Shown: positions 34,000-46,920, counted from the first letter of the stretch. The stretch is DNA of 64,000 nucleotides from Papilionanthe hookeriana x Papilionanthe teres (GCA_022702705.1 CM040430.1:18237310-18301309), one strand, 5' to 3'. Translations and numbers: made by a program. Notes: generated by a model not told the origin, from the sequence alone.

Positions 34000-34505
34000 A
34001 TTAATGATCATATTTCCCATGACAATTTAAATAAAGACAAACAAATTCCAAAAAAAAAAAGTTTATTCAGCTACAATGCTATATAAAATGATACCTAATT
34101 CATGATTGTCTTACAACAGCACTCCATTTTAAGAAAAAATCCCTTTTCTGAAGAGTTTGAACAATGGTAGAAGAAACCTAAAAGAATTCCTATTGTACAA
34201 TCGAAATAATAAAATCTATCATCTTGGGAGCACATCCTGAAGAAGAAAAGATTAAGAGAAATAAATCCCAAGAATGATGAGATAAAAGGGCCACCTTTAC
34301 ACAAAATAGAGAAATGAACAAGATAAGCCTCACCATCTATAACACATCCATAGAATAATCCAAATGTCGATCCTCTAAAATAGTGTTATCCCAGATTTGA
34401 TGAGAAACATTCATGTGGAACAACAAGATCTAAACTATATCTAATAGATGACAATGTTTGCATGTAGCAACCTCATTCTATTAAGACGTTTGAAAATGTT
34501 AACAT
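34000..34505. other. AT-rich region, no gene recognised
   Basis: No motif or convincing frame. The minus-strand frame at 34095-34304 has no recognisable feature. Confidence 0.4.
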
Positions 34506-34508
34506 TTA

Positions 34509-34707
34509 GGGTGCATTTGGGGAAGCTTCTGCTTATCCAGATAAGCTGCTTATCTGAAAATGCGGACCGCAGGGCTCGACCTGCGTTCCACATTTAGTAT
34601 AAAAAACCAATTATGTTTTCGGATAAGCTGCGCAAACGCAGTTTCCAAACGGTGAGGCAGCGTTTTCAAAATGCCGTTGCAACAGATAAGCTGCCCCAAA
34701 CGCACCC
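34509..34707. mobile_element. Tourist-like (PIF/Harbinger) MITE
   Basis: A 199-bp element with terminal inverted repeats GGGTGCATTTGGGG (left) and CCCCAAACGCACCC (right), with inner repeats around GATAAGCTGC. Direct TTA triplets at 34506-34508 and 34708-34710 fit the 3-bp duplication of Harbinger elements. No transposase. Confidence 0.8.
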
Positions 34708-34710
34708 TTA

Positions 34711-37311
34711 GCACCCATTCTAACAAGACAAATATGAACATAAAGTCCAAAAAACTATTCCATTGTTAGCATAAAGAAGAGGTAAATTACAACTATACAC
34801 CTAAGCATTATCAACATGAAAATTTTAATTATAGCATAGATAAAAACATTTATTTCTAAATTTGTGTGAAATACAAATAAGACTTCAAATTTTTGCACAA
34901 AGACACTCATGTGACACGTCTGAAAATGTGTTATTTTTTTTACATACATTTTATGCTTATCTTTAATGATATTGCACTTTAATAGAAGATATTTTACATG
35001 TTTTGGTATCAAGTACAAGAGATGAAATTTTAGAGAAAAAGGAAAAAAAATTTAAGTCAAACTGAGCAAAAAGGCACAACATGAACTAGCGTCTAGGCGC
35101 CAGCTTCTGGCCCCTAAGCATCAGACTCTACATGAAAAAACGAGAGCCCAACGCAATGGAGCCAGGATCAGGTGCCTAGGCGCCAAGCAGTTATATTGGA
35201 CTTCTAGAAGGTTGGCGCCTAGGCGCCAGAATCAATTTTGATTATTATGTATTGAATTTGAACGAATTTTGAAGGGGCATCTGAAGTGACTCCTAGGGAT
35301 TTTGAGAGTTATCAAAAATGGAGTCATCATAAGGCGAAAAGAGGAGTCATAGATTAAAAAAAGTGTCATATAGTGTGTGTGTGTGTGGAGTGACTCTTGA
35401 GTTGAGTTTATTATTGTGAGTGTGTAAGAAGAGTTTGGAGAATACTTCAAAGGAACTTCAAGATTCGCTTGGGGAGAAGTCTAAGATAAGTATTTTGTAT
35501 TTTTTTTTGAAGTTTTGTTTATTGCGTAAATCTGATTATACATATAAATTCATGTTTTGTTGTGTTATCCTCATGAAATCTGAGTAGTTTTCTTTATCTT
35601 TCTGCTTGTGATGAGAAATAATCATGTGTAAGATTAGAATTGTTTAAGCTTTCTCTTATTTCATATTTGTGATGATTCATTACTACATGTTTAATTTACA
35701 TATTCAATCTGGTCAATTAGTATGTTAAAACTTGTTGTGAATCCATAATAACCCAGGAGGGCTATGTATTCCTTAACTAGTAAGAATCACATTAATCTAG
35801 TGGGTGAGAATGTAGCCCATAGGTTAGTGCAAATAGATATGGAGATAAGTTTTGATGAGTGTGAATTGGTTTTTCTAGGATAATATGCTAGAACATTAAC
35901 CAATTTGATCTAGAGTTCAGAACTTAATGTTAGGTTAGTACTCAATAGAGGGCACAGTGGATAATCTAGGATAATAGACTAGAACCTACCAAGCATAACC
36001 AAAAATTTAGGAACTTAACTCTAGGCTAGCCAATGTTTTTTATGCATGGGTAAAAAATAGTTATGCTCCCATTTGTCATAGAACTACATTTAATCCTTTT
36101 AAACATTTGATTTCTACACTGATTATGATCTCATCACAAGGGGAAAGACTTACATATTGAAATCTTCTGCTTATAACTAGTTTAGAAACACTTTACATTT
36201 TCTTTTAAATTTTGAAATAGAATTAATAAGTATTAGTTACTTCTTTTTACACTTATAAATTCGACCTTATTTCCTATATAATTGGCTTACGGTTTAAGTA
36301 GATTTTTCTAAGTCGATAAAAAGAATTTTTGCTTCTTTATGGAATTGATACTAGAGTTTTAAAAAAATCCCTATATTATTTAAATGATACGTGCACTTGC
36401 ATTTAAATCCTAGTGAATTATTAATTATTAATACCTACATCGCTAGGAGTGACCGCTATAAAAACATAAAATTACGGAAAGGGCGGTCAAGACTTTGACG
36501 CCTTACCAAAGACTTAAATTAAAAAGGTTATACACGAAGATAGTACATAACAAACGGTTCGAGCCAGTAACATAAACCAAAATAACAAAGTGTTTAGACT
36601 ACTAAGAACACAATTAGGATTACAAAAATCAAAATGAACTAACAAAAATGAGACACTAACAGACGTTGATATAGAAGATGGACAAATACCAACCAATGTT
36701 TGTATAACAAGTATATTACATTCAAACCTGGATAAAGAGAATAAAACAATAACAAACTCAAAAGCCCTTGAAATGAATGACAAACCAGACGATAATGGCA
36801 CTGATATAAAGTAATAATGGAAGAGAAGGTAGCAGAGACCTTGTTGTTAAATAGTAAACCCCATTAGCTTCAAAAACTCCAAACAATCAAATTCTTCATA
36901 ATGAGATCCTAAACAACAAAATGAGATGGAAAAAAAATTATGGAGCAATTGTAAGTTTGTAATTACATAATGAATGAATTGAAAATTAAAAAAAAAAAAA
37001 AAATGGAAACATACAAAGCAACTAAAAAGGATAAGCCCTAAAATTGAGATATATAGACTTTTTCAAACAAAAGAGAGAACCATTAGCAAAAAATGGCAAA
37101 AAACAAATAAGAAGTGTCAAAATTTGAGAATTTAAAGTCTAAGTTGAACTATATGATGCAACTGACGTAAAACTTGAAGAAATGACCAACGTAAATTTCT
37201 AAGAGTGTTAGACAGGGAAACATAACCCTTCTAAGAGAGAGTAATATACCCTACAGAGGCCATGAGAGTGGGAAGCATTAACAGCATCAGTGGGCTAGAG
37301 GCATGCTAAAG
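34711..37311. other. AT-rich region without recognised gene
   Basis: Contains a GGCGCC/CCTAGG cluster (35085-35232) and a short GT repeat near 35374. The minus-strand frame at 36514-36801 is hydrophobic and unrecognised, with no flanking gene signals. Confidence 0.4.
35085..35232. repeat. second cluster of GGCGCC / CCTAGG palindromic words
   Basis: Includes GGTGCCTAGGCGCC and GGCGCCTAGGCGCC and the phrase GCGTCTAGGCGCCAG. Same word set as 22270-22445, but the flanks do not match. Confidence 0.6.
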
Positions 37312-38271
37312 TGATACCGGAGTTAACCCAAACCACAACAAAAAAACAAATACTATCACTAAAAACAAATAAACAGCTACAACCAACAAAATTGAAAGGA
37401 AAAATAGAATAACACGACACAAATAAGTTCCACTAAACTGTATCCCAAGAGTGGTGGAGGTCAGCTAAGTGGATCAGAATGGCTAGCGGGTGTGGAGACA
37501 ACAAAGGAATGCTAGTAGCAACAAGGAGGAGGCGCGAAAATACAGAGACATGTATAGTTGTTGCCTTAGATGGTGGCAGTGAGGAGTTGGTGTGAGTAGT
37601 GGCGAGAAAGCAAGGCGGTGTTCCCTGGCTATTATGGGCGGAAGCGGGATAGTGGGAGGGCTGGAATAGTAGAAACAAAGCTGAGAAGGGGAGGGTTGGG
37701 AGGCAACAATGCCGGAAGAGGGGGAGGCAGCAATGCCGGAAGGGAGGGGGAGGTTGCTGGGTGGCCAGAGGCTGTAGAAAAACTATAAGGCGAAGAGGTT
37801 TTTGAGTGGCTGCAGTGGTAGACTAGTGGGACAGTGGTGGAGAAGTTGGTGGGTTGGAACTGCTTGGGCAGAGAAGCGGGAGGAAGGCAATGACGATGGC
37901 TGGAACTGCAGAAAACAACAGTCGGAATAACGATGAAAGGCAGTCAGGAGCGATGTCGCGAGAATGCATAAGGAGATAGGGAAGATAAACACCACCTCGG
38001 GACACAGAAACAATCAAAGCGCCACCCAATCCCTTAGATACAGCCCTCAAAGAGGAAAACTGGCACCGACGGCTGTCCTGGCAGAAAATCTGAGCCCAAA
38101 ACTACCAATTCAAACCTTAATAAACCTTACACAAAAAAAGGTCTAAAATGAAATGCAGGATAATAGGAAATAAATCATAAAAAGAAAGAAAACATGGCTT
38201 GCGAACTTTCTCCCACGCTCGCGGGAGTTGTGGCGTCCTGTTTCCTGTGCGGGAGGCACATTAGCATCGAC
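37312..38271 (-). repeat. 3' LTR of gypsy element A
   Basis: 960 bp, similar to 39672-40343 (shared AGTTAACCCAAACCACAACA, GGTGGAGGTC and GGAACTGCAGAAAACAACAG type words) and, more distantly, to the LTRs of element B. Frames at 37433-38146 are LTR artefacts. Confidence 0.7.
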
Positions 38272-38600
38272 ATTAGTCTCTCGGGATTGGAGGAGTTTCG
38301 ACCTCATCTATCGAAACTTCTTTATCCTTGTAATATGACGTCAAGTCGATCAAGTTGAAAGGGGTAGAAATATAGCAATCTCTCGATAAGCTATAATATA
38401 GGCGTTGGAATTCCAAAACACATATTGATATAATAGATATCCATTCTCTTTTGGCACAACCTTGGTTGGGCCTAGATAACGACATAGATTCCTACAAGAT
38501 AACTCTCGAGCCCATAGGTCATAGACCTTCTTCCACTTCTCGTACTCAGCGAAATTTAACTGATAAACAAGTATGTGAAGAGAAATAAACTCTGACAAAA
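38272..38600 (-). pseudogene. element A: integrase C-terminal region
   Basis: Two overlapping minus frames read Y-L-G-P-T-K-V and N-A-Y-I-I, then F-N-L-I-D-L-T-S-Y-Y, matching the GPY/F-type end of gypsy integrase (I-G-P-F-K-V..N-A-Y..F-N-V-x-x-L-x-x-Y). It helps target and stabilise integration in the family. It is broken by a frame shift near 38450. The catalytic core is absent. Confidence 0.55.
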
Positions 38601-39510
38601 TTTGTGGCAGGCTGCGCCACTCTCACAAGCAACCATTCAGAAGAGGCCTCTTCTTCTTCTCCGGAACGACCTAGGTCTCATTGTAGGATGTTGTTTCCTA
38701 CAATGCTCCTAAGGCGATTTCCAACACTGGTTCGTCCATTCCGACTGATCAATTTGTGGATGGGTATACTGATGAACTGAATTTAGTACCCCAATGACTC
38801 CCTATAAGCTTCCAAAACAAGCATAAAAAAGTCTCATCTTGTACATAATGGACCTCCCTCATTAGGGGCAACTCAAGAAGTAGGCTATATATATATAAAA
38901 TCTGAATTTATACTATATGGGATTGCTCTATGATATAATATTGACTTCTCAAACTCATAACCCTTTTGGACATCCAATAGTAGTCCTGTTGATGCTTCTC
39001 TTAACGTCTGCAAAACGATAGCTCAAGGCACCACAATCTCATACTCTGCATGAATGCCCATTATCTCAGACCCGCTACATTATAGAATAGTTAGAGTCAA
39101 CTTAGTTAGAGTCTCTCTCCTTGGTTCAACTCGAATCGCATGTGTCTCTTGCTCGTCAACTGAGAATTGAGGAACTAAGATTGATCCTTTGCCTCTAAGA
39201 TGTAGTGGTTGTCCGGTGGTGTGGTCTCTCCACTTTGGAAACTATGATCTGAGCATTTGGTCCGTAGTGAGCTGGTAGGAACCGGCACACCAGCGCTGCA
39301 TCTTCCTTTTCATTATTGATCAGATAGTGATCTTGTCTTTTCCCTCAAGCTGGAGTATGTAGTTCAAATTTTGCCTCCAAAATAATGTGGTATTCTTTAA
39401 TTTGCTGGCAGCTAGTTTTACAATTTCGTCTAGTTGGACTTTCTGGCACTCAAAGCCACATTCCAAGGTCCATAGCCATCCGCAAAACGCGTTCATTTTC
39501 ATGTAGCCGT
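38601..39510 (-). pseudogene. element A: gag remnant
   Basis: The minus frame at 39502-39320 reads V-K-L-A-A-S-K-L-K-N-T-T-L-F-W, the C-terminal part of the gag capsid domain. It continues in other frames to about 39060 (P-A-H-Y type segment). From there to 38601 the sequence cannot be assigned; RT and most of integrase are missing. Confidence 0.55.
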
Positions 39511-39657
39511 CAGAAAAATGGCAAATTCAACTTCAATTCAAAATTTTGACATGTGGGTAGGTGGAAGGTGTGTAAGGGTGATGCAGGGAGAAATAATTTT
39601 TTTGGTGAACATAGATGTGGGTATGACGTATGCTAGCATAGGATTAGGATTATGCTA

Positions 39658-39670
39658 GCTATGATACCAA
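39658..39670 (-). promoter_or_regulatory. primer-binding site of element A
   Basis: Minus strand reads TTGGTATCATAGC, one base from the initiator tRNA-Met consensus TGGTATCAGAGC, two bases inside the LTR end. Confidence 0.65.
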
Positions 39671-39671
39671 A

Positions 39672-40343
39672 TGATACTAGAGTTAACTCAAACCACAACA
39701 GGAAAATAAATAATATTACTATAAATAAATAAATGATTACGACCAACAAACTTGAAATGAAAAATAGAATGGCACGACACAAGGAAGCACAAAAAAAGTG
39801 CACCCAAGGGCAGTGAAGGTCGTCTAAGTGTATCGAATGTATGATGGGTGTAGCGGCAGCAAATAAATCCTGGTAGAGCGAGGGGGAGGTCTGAAAATCA
39901 AGGGACAACAGGCATGGGTTGCTGTTCTGGATAATAGCAGCGAGGAGTTGGGGTGGGTACAAGCAACATAGCAAAAAGGTGATATTCCCTAGCTGTCCTA
40001 GGCGGTAGCGACACGATAGGAGGGATGGAACAGCAGTTACAAGGCTGGAAAGAAGTGGTTTGGGCATAAGCAATGTCGGAAGGGAGGGGGAGGCTGCAGG
40101 AAAATAGTAAGGCGAAGAGGTTTCTGACAGCAGTATACGACAGTGTGAAAGTGGAGACAATAATGTTGGTGGGTTGGAACTACTTAGGCAGCGAAGTGGG
40201 GGAAGGAGAAGGCAATGGAGAGGGTTGAAACTATAGAAAACAACAGCCAGAATGTTGTCCTGGGCGGTTAAAACAATGAAGGGCGGCCGGAAGCAAGGTG
40301 ACGAGGATGTGGAAGGGGTTAAAGAAGATAAACACCAACCTTT
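39672..40343 (-). repeat. 5' LTR of element A, truncated
   Basis: Begins TGATACTAGAG on the plus strand and follows 37312-37985 closely until AAACACCAACC, where the giant gypsy LTR starts. Confidence 0.7.
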
Positions 40344-43300
40344 TGTCGAGGTTTAGTTTTCCTCCTAGGATCTAGGGTTCTAGCCTTAGGAGCTTCCCCG
40401 ACGATCTTAGATTCCTAGCACTGGACCCACCTCGTCTTAGAATGCTTGAAACCACTTCGACACTCTTTTGGAATCCGGACGGAATCCCCGACCTCTTGCT
40501 CACGGTACGTAGGTTGGAATTAGCGTTAGGGCTCGAAGTCGAGTTCCTATCGGACCACTGAGACCTAGGCAGCTAGCGCACACTTTGCGCACCACCTGCA
40601 GCCGCACGCCGAAGTCCTCGGCCGGCCTCGACGTCTTCAAGTCTCCGCCGACGGATCGAGATCGGAAGTCGGAGATGTCGAACGAGCGCCATCGAGGTCG
40701 AGCTTCGACGAAATCGAGTTGACGCACTTTCGACTCGGCCGGTGACGAGGTTCTCCGAACGACCCGGATCGCGAAACGGACGACGCCATTGCGTCCGGGA
40801 CGTCGAACCTGCTAGGAAAGACGTATAACTTGTCGTGTTTGGAGCGCGGACCCGCGACGCGAAATTTTACCAATTTTTATTAAATAAATCCTTATATTTT
40901 CTATTTAAATCCCATTTTTAAACCCTAACCCCACTCTCTCATCCGAGCTCGCCTTTTTCTTCTCCCGGTCCCGAATCCCGCTTCCACAGCTCCTCGCGCG
41001 AGCTCCGAGCCTTGGTCCTCGTGCCTTCTCGCCACTTCCCACGGCGACTCGCTCACGCGAGGCCCCTTTCGGCCTTCCACCGCCTCCATTGTCGCCCTTT
41101 TCGGCGACTTTGTCGCCACTCTCTCCTCTCCTCTTTCTCGCCGAGACGCCCGGGTAAGTGGGACGGCTTCTTCTTGCTCTTCTTCTTGAGGCCGGCTATA
41201 AAAGCCTCTTTTTGGATTAGGGTTTAAGGTTGGCTCTTATTTTTGTCAGTGGTGTTGTGTGTTACCATTGCCTTACCTCTCCTCCTCTTCTTTCTCTTCC
41301 TCCGTTGCTCGCGGTTTTCCACGAGCTTGTGTTCGAGTAAGGCGAGAGGTGCCGTTGGCCTTGCTCCTTGAAATTTACGGAAGTCGGGCGATCGGTTTTT
41401 GGCTTGGTTTGCGCCCTTTGGTCTCTGTTGTCGGATTTTGGGGTGCTTTGCTAGGATACACACCGAGGTATGAGTTTCTTTGGCTCAGATTTTCACATGT
41501 GAGGCTATTTACATATTGCTATGCTTGAGTTGGGCGTGGTTATACATTCAAAGTGGCATGCTATTGCTCCTCTCTCTTCTTTACTCACTCTAACTTGATG
41601 TGGAGCATGGAATGGTTTGTTTAGTTTTATATATGCATGTGGAGCTTGCTTCTTGCTCTTCTTACCTCTTCTTTACCAAAGAGCATGTCAGGGAAAGATT
41701 TAAGTTGATTTAAAAAGAACTCTATGCTCATTTTCATTTGAAATACATTAAGGCTTATGCTTGGATATGTAGGATGTATGGAAATGCTTGTTCGAAGCTT
41801 TATGTTTAGTTGAGTTTTTTTTTAGCCCTGTCTTGGCTCATTGTGATCTTGTTTAAAAGTAAATTCTATTTCATTTTAAAGAGAGCTTTGGGAGTTAGTC
41901 TTGGTGGCTTTGTATTCTCGGTCCTGCCTCCCCTGCTACTTTCTGCGGATTTGTTTTGAGTTTCTTTGTTTTTTTTCTTGCTCTCGGTTTTTGGGGTACA
42001 TTTTGGCTTGCGGTGGATCGATCCTCACGACCGGAGTAGTGGCTCGGGTTTGGCTTTGTATAGAGTCTGGATTTGGTCCACAGTGGTGAGCATTCATCTA
42101 GGCCTTGGAGTTGGGCTATGTTTGTTTGGCTATGTTGGCTTATGAAATTGGTTGGACGAATTTGGAGGCATCTCTTATTTCTTCGATTAATTCTTGAAAT
42201 TTCAATGTTGAGACTGCTTGGTCGTGTTTTAAGCTCAATTTAAGGTGATGTTTGGGGCTCGGGTCTTGACTTTGTAGTGAGCCGGCTTGCACCTTCTGTT
42301 TGGAGCCTATAGATGGCTCGGGTTTGAGTTTGGCTGGGCTTTGTTTGGGTTGATTTGCTTGGCTGTCTAGTGATTTTAATCTTGAGCATTTTGTGGCGAG
42401 CCAGGCTTGATGTATTCGGCTCCCTAGGCCTAGCCGTGAGTTTCTTTGTGAAATTTGGAGTTTGGTGGGAGGGGGCTTTACCTCTTATGGTTCTCATCTC
42501 CTGTGATTTTGGGGTTCGTGGGTTTCGGCTTGATATGTATCTCGGCAGAGAAGCTTTAATAGGTGTGGGGATGCTCCTTCTTCCTTATTTCTTACTACGT
42601 CTATTTGTGAGATGATTTGGATACATGTAGGCATTGTTTCTTATTTGCCTCAACCAATATTTGATGGTTAAATGTTGAAATTGATGAAGTTATACAAAGT
42701 TAGAATTGTGGCAATCATGTGATAAATTGATATCGGAATTGACGGGCCTTGTTTCACACTTGTTTAAGGCCTTGAATTTTATGAAAATTGAAAAAAGAAG
42801 AAGGAAGAAAGAGAGGGAAGTGAGGGGTTAGGCCTTGGTGCTTTGTGGTAGTACCCCTAGTTTAGTGACCCGGGATCCAGCATCCGGGCAGCAGCGCTTC
42901 TTTTCTTTATTTTATTTCATTTTATCTTCATTTATGATTTTACCGTTATTTGGGAAAACGGGGAGTGTGTTCTTAGGGGTCTAGTCTTCGCGCTTCTCGA
43001 GAGTGTCGAGATGCCTTTAGATCGTTTTTAGGACGTGTAAGGTCAGTCGGGAGGCCGGGTGATTTCTTGTCTTTTCTCTCCTTTTCCGTCTCTACGTCAC
43101 TAGTTTTCACACTTGTTTCTTAGCTTAACACCACGCTCTATCTGAGGGACATGTAGGTGTGCATATACTAACTCTCCTTGGGTTATATATGGGCTCATCA
43201 GTTGTTGTAAGTGCGGTGAGGGACGTTGATGAGGCTAAGCAACGAGAAAAATTACGAGAGCGCATAGAATGGGGCGCCTGTCTCGAAGGCTGCAGCAAAG

Positions 43301-45378
43301 TAGAGCGGGAATCACGGAGCCGGTTCGGCACGTCGCTGGGGTTCCTACTTCACGACGATCTCAGAAGTTCGTAGTCACGAGTCGCATGGTAGTCGGCGCT
43401 GTGGTAGAAATGTTTCAAAACAAAAAAATACGTATGTTTGAAAAATACAAAACTACGCTCCATACTACTGCAGACTCTCTACCTCATGAGCATCTACTTG
43501 CATGAAAACAAAAAATGATGAAATGTGTGAAAACTTATAAAAATCACGCGGTTAATATGTCGAGTCGGATCAGATTCGCTTCGCGAGAAAGTTGGGATAG
43601 TAGTCGGCACTCAGTCGGATATTAGCACGTTTCCAGTCAGAAACACCAGCCGTGCTTCGAGCGTCGTTTGTAGGTTTCTTCAGTGTTTTCCGTGTTTTCC
43701 TACGGTTTTGCTTTGTTTTTCGTGCGTTACTTTTCTCGGAGTTTTCACGGACGTTCTTTTCTTGCTTTCTCGATTTCTTTAGTCTTCTTTACGATTTTTC
43801 TTCGTTTTCTCGACGTTTTCTGCCGTCTTTCTTTCGCTTTTCTGTCAGGGTTTACGTCACTTGTCTTCTTTCTACATTGCACAGTAATACTCGCTTGTTT
43901 GTAGGTTGTTTTCACTACTACCTCCTGCTCTAACTCTTTTGATATCGACTTGTTCACGGGAAATAAATAAGAAAAAGACATATAAAAATAGTCGTAAAGC
44001 GAATGTAACGGCGCATCGAGGATAAAGCGATCATACTGATACTCTGCGTGACACGATCTTTACTTCTCTTTCTTGTTGTACTCGCTTTACTTTTAAGCAT
44101 ATGTTCCTGCTAGTCATGAGCATTTTACCTTTTGCTTACTACACTGCTTGGCGTCTTTCTTTCTTTACTCTTCTCATTTCTTCGTATAAGCATATACTTC
44201 TCGGTACGTACGCTACTTGTCTAGCATGTTTTACTTTCGAGCATGTACTCTTGTTTAGTATGTTTCTTGTTTAATCTGTTACGAGCGATGCTCTTGTTAC
44301 TTGATTACTTTTTCTTACTCATATCACGATCCACATACGTTCGATTGAAAATAAAAATAATTTGCGTGTCGACTTTGATTAACACTTAAACGCTAAATCC
44401 AGCGATCTTCTGACGGCGTGGAGCATGGAGCATGGTGGGCGGCACGACCATCTTGACTTGCAAAACACTGTATCTCACGCCAATGAAACCATGCTTTAGT
44501 TTAAATAATGAGCCGCAGGTTTCGGGTAGATCCGCCACGTGCGACATAAGCCCTCCATTATTTCTTTCGAGCACTGCACACCGCCTTACGTGCGATATAA
44601 CTCACTAATCCGACTTAGGTTTCGAGGTTGTCGCCTCATCTGACGTAAGCCCTCCTGTCTTTCGGGTAGTTTGCGTATGCGGGCGTTATGCTGACCGTAA
44701 TCACTATAATTAATTTGCGAGGATTGAAATCGAAATAAAATCTCTTTCCAAAATTTAAAACCCGAGCCTTAGGATGGTACAGGACGTCCTCGAGGTCTCC
44801 TCGAGATACGATGACGTCACTGCCGCTCTTTCAGCTTTGACTCAGAAATAAATGTTCACTCCTTTACCTTTCACACATTGGATTTCTTACTCTCAAATTT
44901 CGTTGAAAAAACCTACTCTGCTTTCGACTTCGTGAAGATAGAAACCCGAGATTCAAATCGAGAGTTCTCGAGGTGACTTTGGTCGTTTGAGGGTAATTAA
45001 CTATGAGAACTTGCCTGCATAGGGAGTTTTAAAGACCGAGATAATATAAACACTATTTGATCCTTTTGTATTAAACAGGGGAATTTGTCGGTCCGCATAA
45101 AGGTTCGCGAGTCAGGAACGGATGTCGTGAATTTTGTGGTTTATTTGATCGAGCGATATTGTCGAAGTAGAGTCGATACGTTCGTCGGAATAGATGCGTT
45201 ACTTCGCGATATCACGACTGGTCGTTCAGTCGAACACTTGACGAATGGGATCCGTCCTTTCCAAATTCTCATATTTTAAAATTTAAAATTTTATTTTCAA
45301 AAATCGATGCGTATATATATAAATTAAATTAAATTTACCGAAAAGAACGCTTTCAAAGCTTCGCAATACGGCCAAGCA
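40344..45378 (+). repeat. 5' LTR (about 5.0 kb) of the giant gypsy
   Basis: Pairs along its whole length with 58130-63129. Stretches such as 41580-41800 are almost identical to 59360-59580; others differ by many small indels. It contains a TATA box at 41197. Open frames inside it match no known protein. Confidence 0.9.
41197..41203 (+). promoter_or_regulatory. TATA box in the 5' LTR
   Basis: TATAAAA inside GGCTATAAAAGCC, kept in the other LTR at 58994-59000. It is the likely core promoter of the element and puts U3 at about 0.85 kb. Confidence 0.55.
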
Positions 45379-45400
45379 ACTTCAGCGACTCCAGTTGGGA
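45379..45400 (+). promoter_or_regulatory. primer-binding site of the giant gypsy
   Basis: AGCGACTCCAGTTGGGA lies within a few bases of the LTR end. It resembles the GCGACTCCACTGGGGA sites common in plant gypsy elements. The exact tRNA is not assigned. Confidence 0.5.
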
Positions 45401-46920
45401 ATAACTCTGCTTCTCGAATTCATCAGAGGTTCTATCTTCGCCATCGATCGATGTGTCGACGTATCTCTCGTGGTCCAATTGTCGTTCTTCGATCAGCTTG
45501 CTTCGCTCGTTTACTTTCTTAGGCGAAGCACGATCCAGCTCTTTTGGATTCAGAACCGTCGTTTAAATCACGCTTTAAACGGAGTGGTTCGAGAGCCATA
45601 GGGTTTCTTTTCGATCTTGTGGGGTCGGACCACAGATAGGTGTTGTGCGCGAAGTACGGCGTGAGTTTGGCTCGGGATCGGGTCTCGAACTTTCTTTCCC
45701 TTTTGCGTCCTTTTCGCGTGCGCGTTAATGAATTAAATCGTAACCCGAAGATAAAATTGAAATAAGCTAAAACATCAAGATAATAATAATAAAGTGTTAC
45801 CGTCCGTAAGACGACCTTCGTTGATTTTAGTTTTCTCTTCGAGGTACGTGAAGTAGGCGTGACTAACGCTTTTGGAACTTTTCTCAGTCGACGGTTGGAA
45901 TGGCGTCACCAGAAGTTGATCTTCTCGTTCGACGGAAGCCTGCCCGCCGCACAAGCTGCGCTCCACCGAGGAGCGATGATAAAGTTTGGCACCGGCTCGA
46001 CGAGGTCGAAGTCGTACTTGGAAAAGCGCACGTGCGTAGTCATGAAGGCTCGCTCCGTCGAGAGGGTCGCCCGAGCACTGCCCTCGAATACGACTTGAAT
46101 GAAGATGCGATTCCGCCAATCGAGAGGCTGGAAGACCGAGGAGTGCTCTGCCTAAGCCTATTGGCCCCGTGTCCGCTGAGTACTTGTTGTGCGCGTCGCG
46201 AGGAGGATCGTTACCGCTACCGCCTCCGGGTTCGCAATCACCGCACCAGGCTACTGCCGTACGCGAAAGGAAAGGAGATCTTGTACGAAAGGGATTACGT
46301 AAATTTGTTCGCCTCTGCACCATCGGCATTTGAAGTTGGTTCCGGTTCGCGAAGCCACGCCAGATTAACTAAAATACGAGAGAAAGAACCAAAGACGAAG
46401 GATTCTCGAAAGGCTGCCAGAGATTGACTTATGTTGAGCCGACCTCTCGGCCCGGAAGAGGATGCGGAATTTGGAACTTCTCATCTCCCTCGAAAGGGAG
46501 TAGGTTTCATCAGTTGTCCGCTTCTGCTGGAGAGGAAAGTCTTCGCGGCATTCTTTGCTACGCTACCACCACCTCGTGTTCCGACCGAGTTACGGCTAGG
46601 GAGCCGTGTTTCTGCCTCGCTGCCGTTTCGGACGTCGCTACAACGGTTCGAAAGCCCGTCGATCGCAAATCGGTCGAGTCTCGTCACAGGTCCGAGGCCG
46701 ATTTGCTGCTTGCTTGTAATGAAGAGCTTTCGAAGAAGAATAACGGGAAGAGATCGCTCCCCGCTAGCGTCGGGTTCACACTTTAGGGACCATACCTCCT
46801 TTCGACACGATCGCACCACGAGACACCCCGTCTCGAGGTATCAACGTTGAGAAAGAAGGCTTGGATACCTAAAGCCGCGGGACCGTGCTTTTGAAAGGAT
46901 CACGGGAGTGTTCCCCTGAA
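45401..46920 (+). other. giant gypsy: long leader with possible upstream ORF
   Basis: Ogre-type elements often carry an extra ORF before gag. Frames at 45900-46427 (175 codons), 45859-46098 and 46431-46850 cover this stretch and are GC-rich, but none has a recognised domain and they overlap in different frames, as if one longer ORF were broken. Antisense frames at 45775-46329 are probably shadows. Confidence 0.35.

Larger units (their letters stand above)
37312..40343 (-). mobile_element. internally deleted Ty3/gypsy element A, minus strand
   Basis: LTRs at 37312-38271 and 39672-40343 (TGATACC start on the plus strand) flank 1.4 kb with parts of gag and the integrase C-terminus. A tRNA-iMet-type primer-binding site lies next to the right LTR. 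The right LTR is cut at 40343 by the giant gypsy element, and its missing ~0.3 kb was not found beyond 63129. Related to element B by LTR and coding sequence. Confidence 0.75.

Noticed and set aside
36514..36801. 95-codon hydrophobic minus-strand ORF
   Set aside because: Isolated, low complexity, no promoter or splice context.
40500..45280. Host genes in the 5 kb at 40.5-45.3 kb
   Set aside because: The whole stretch is repeated at 58.1-63.1 kb and is the LTR; frames are not conserved between the two copies.
45775..46329. 184-codon minus-strand ORF
   Set aside because: No motif; probably a shadow of the broken leader ORF or chance in GC-rich sequence.
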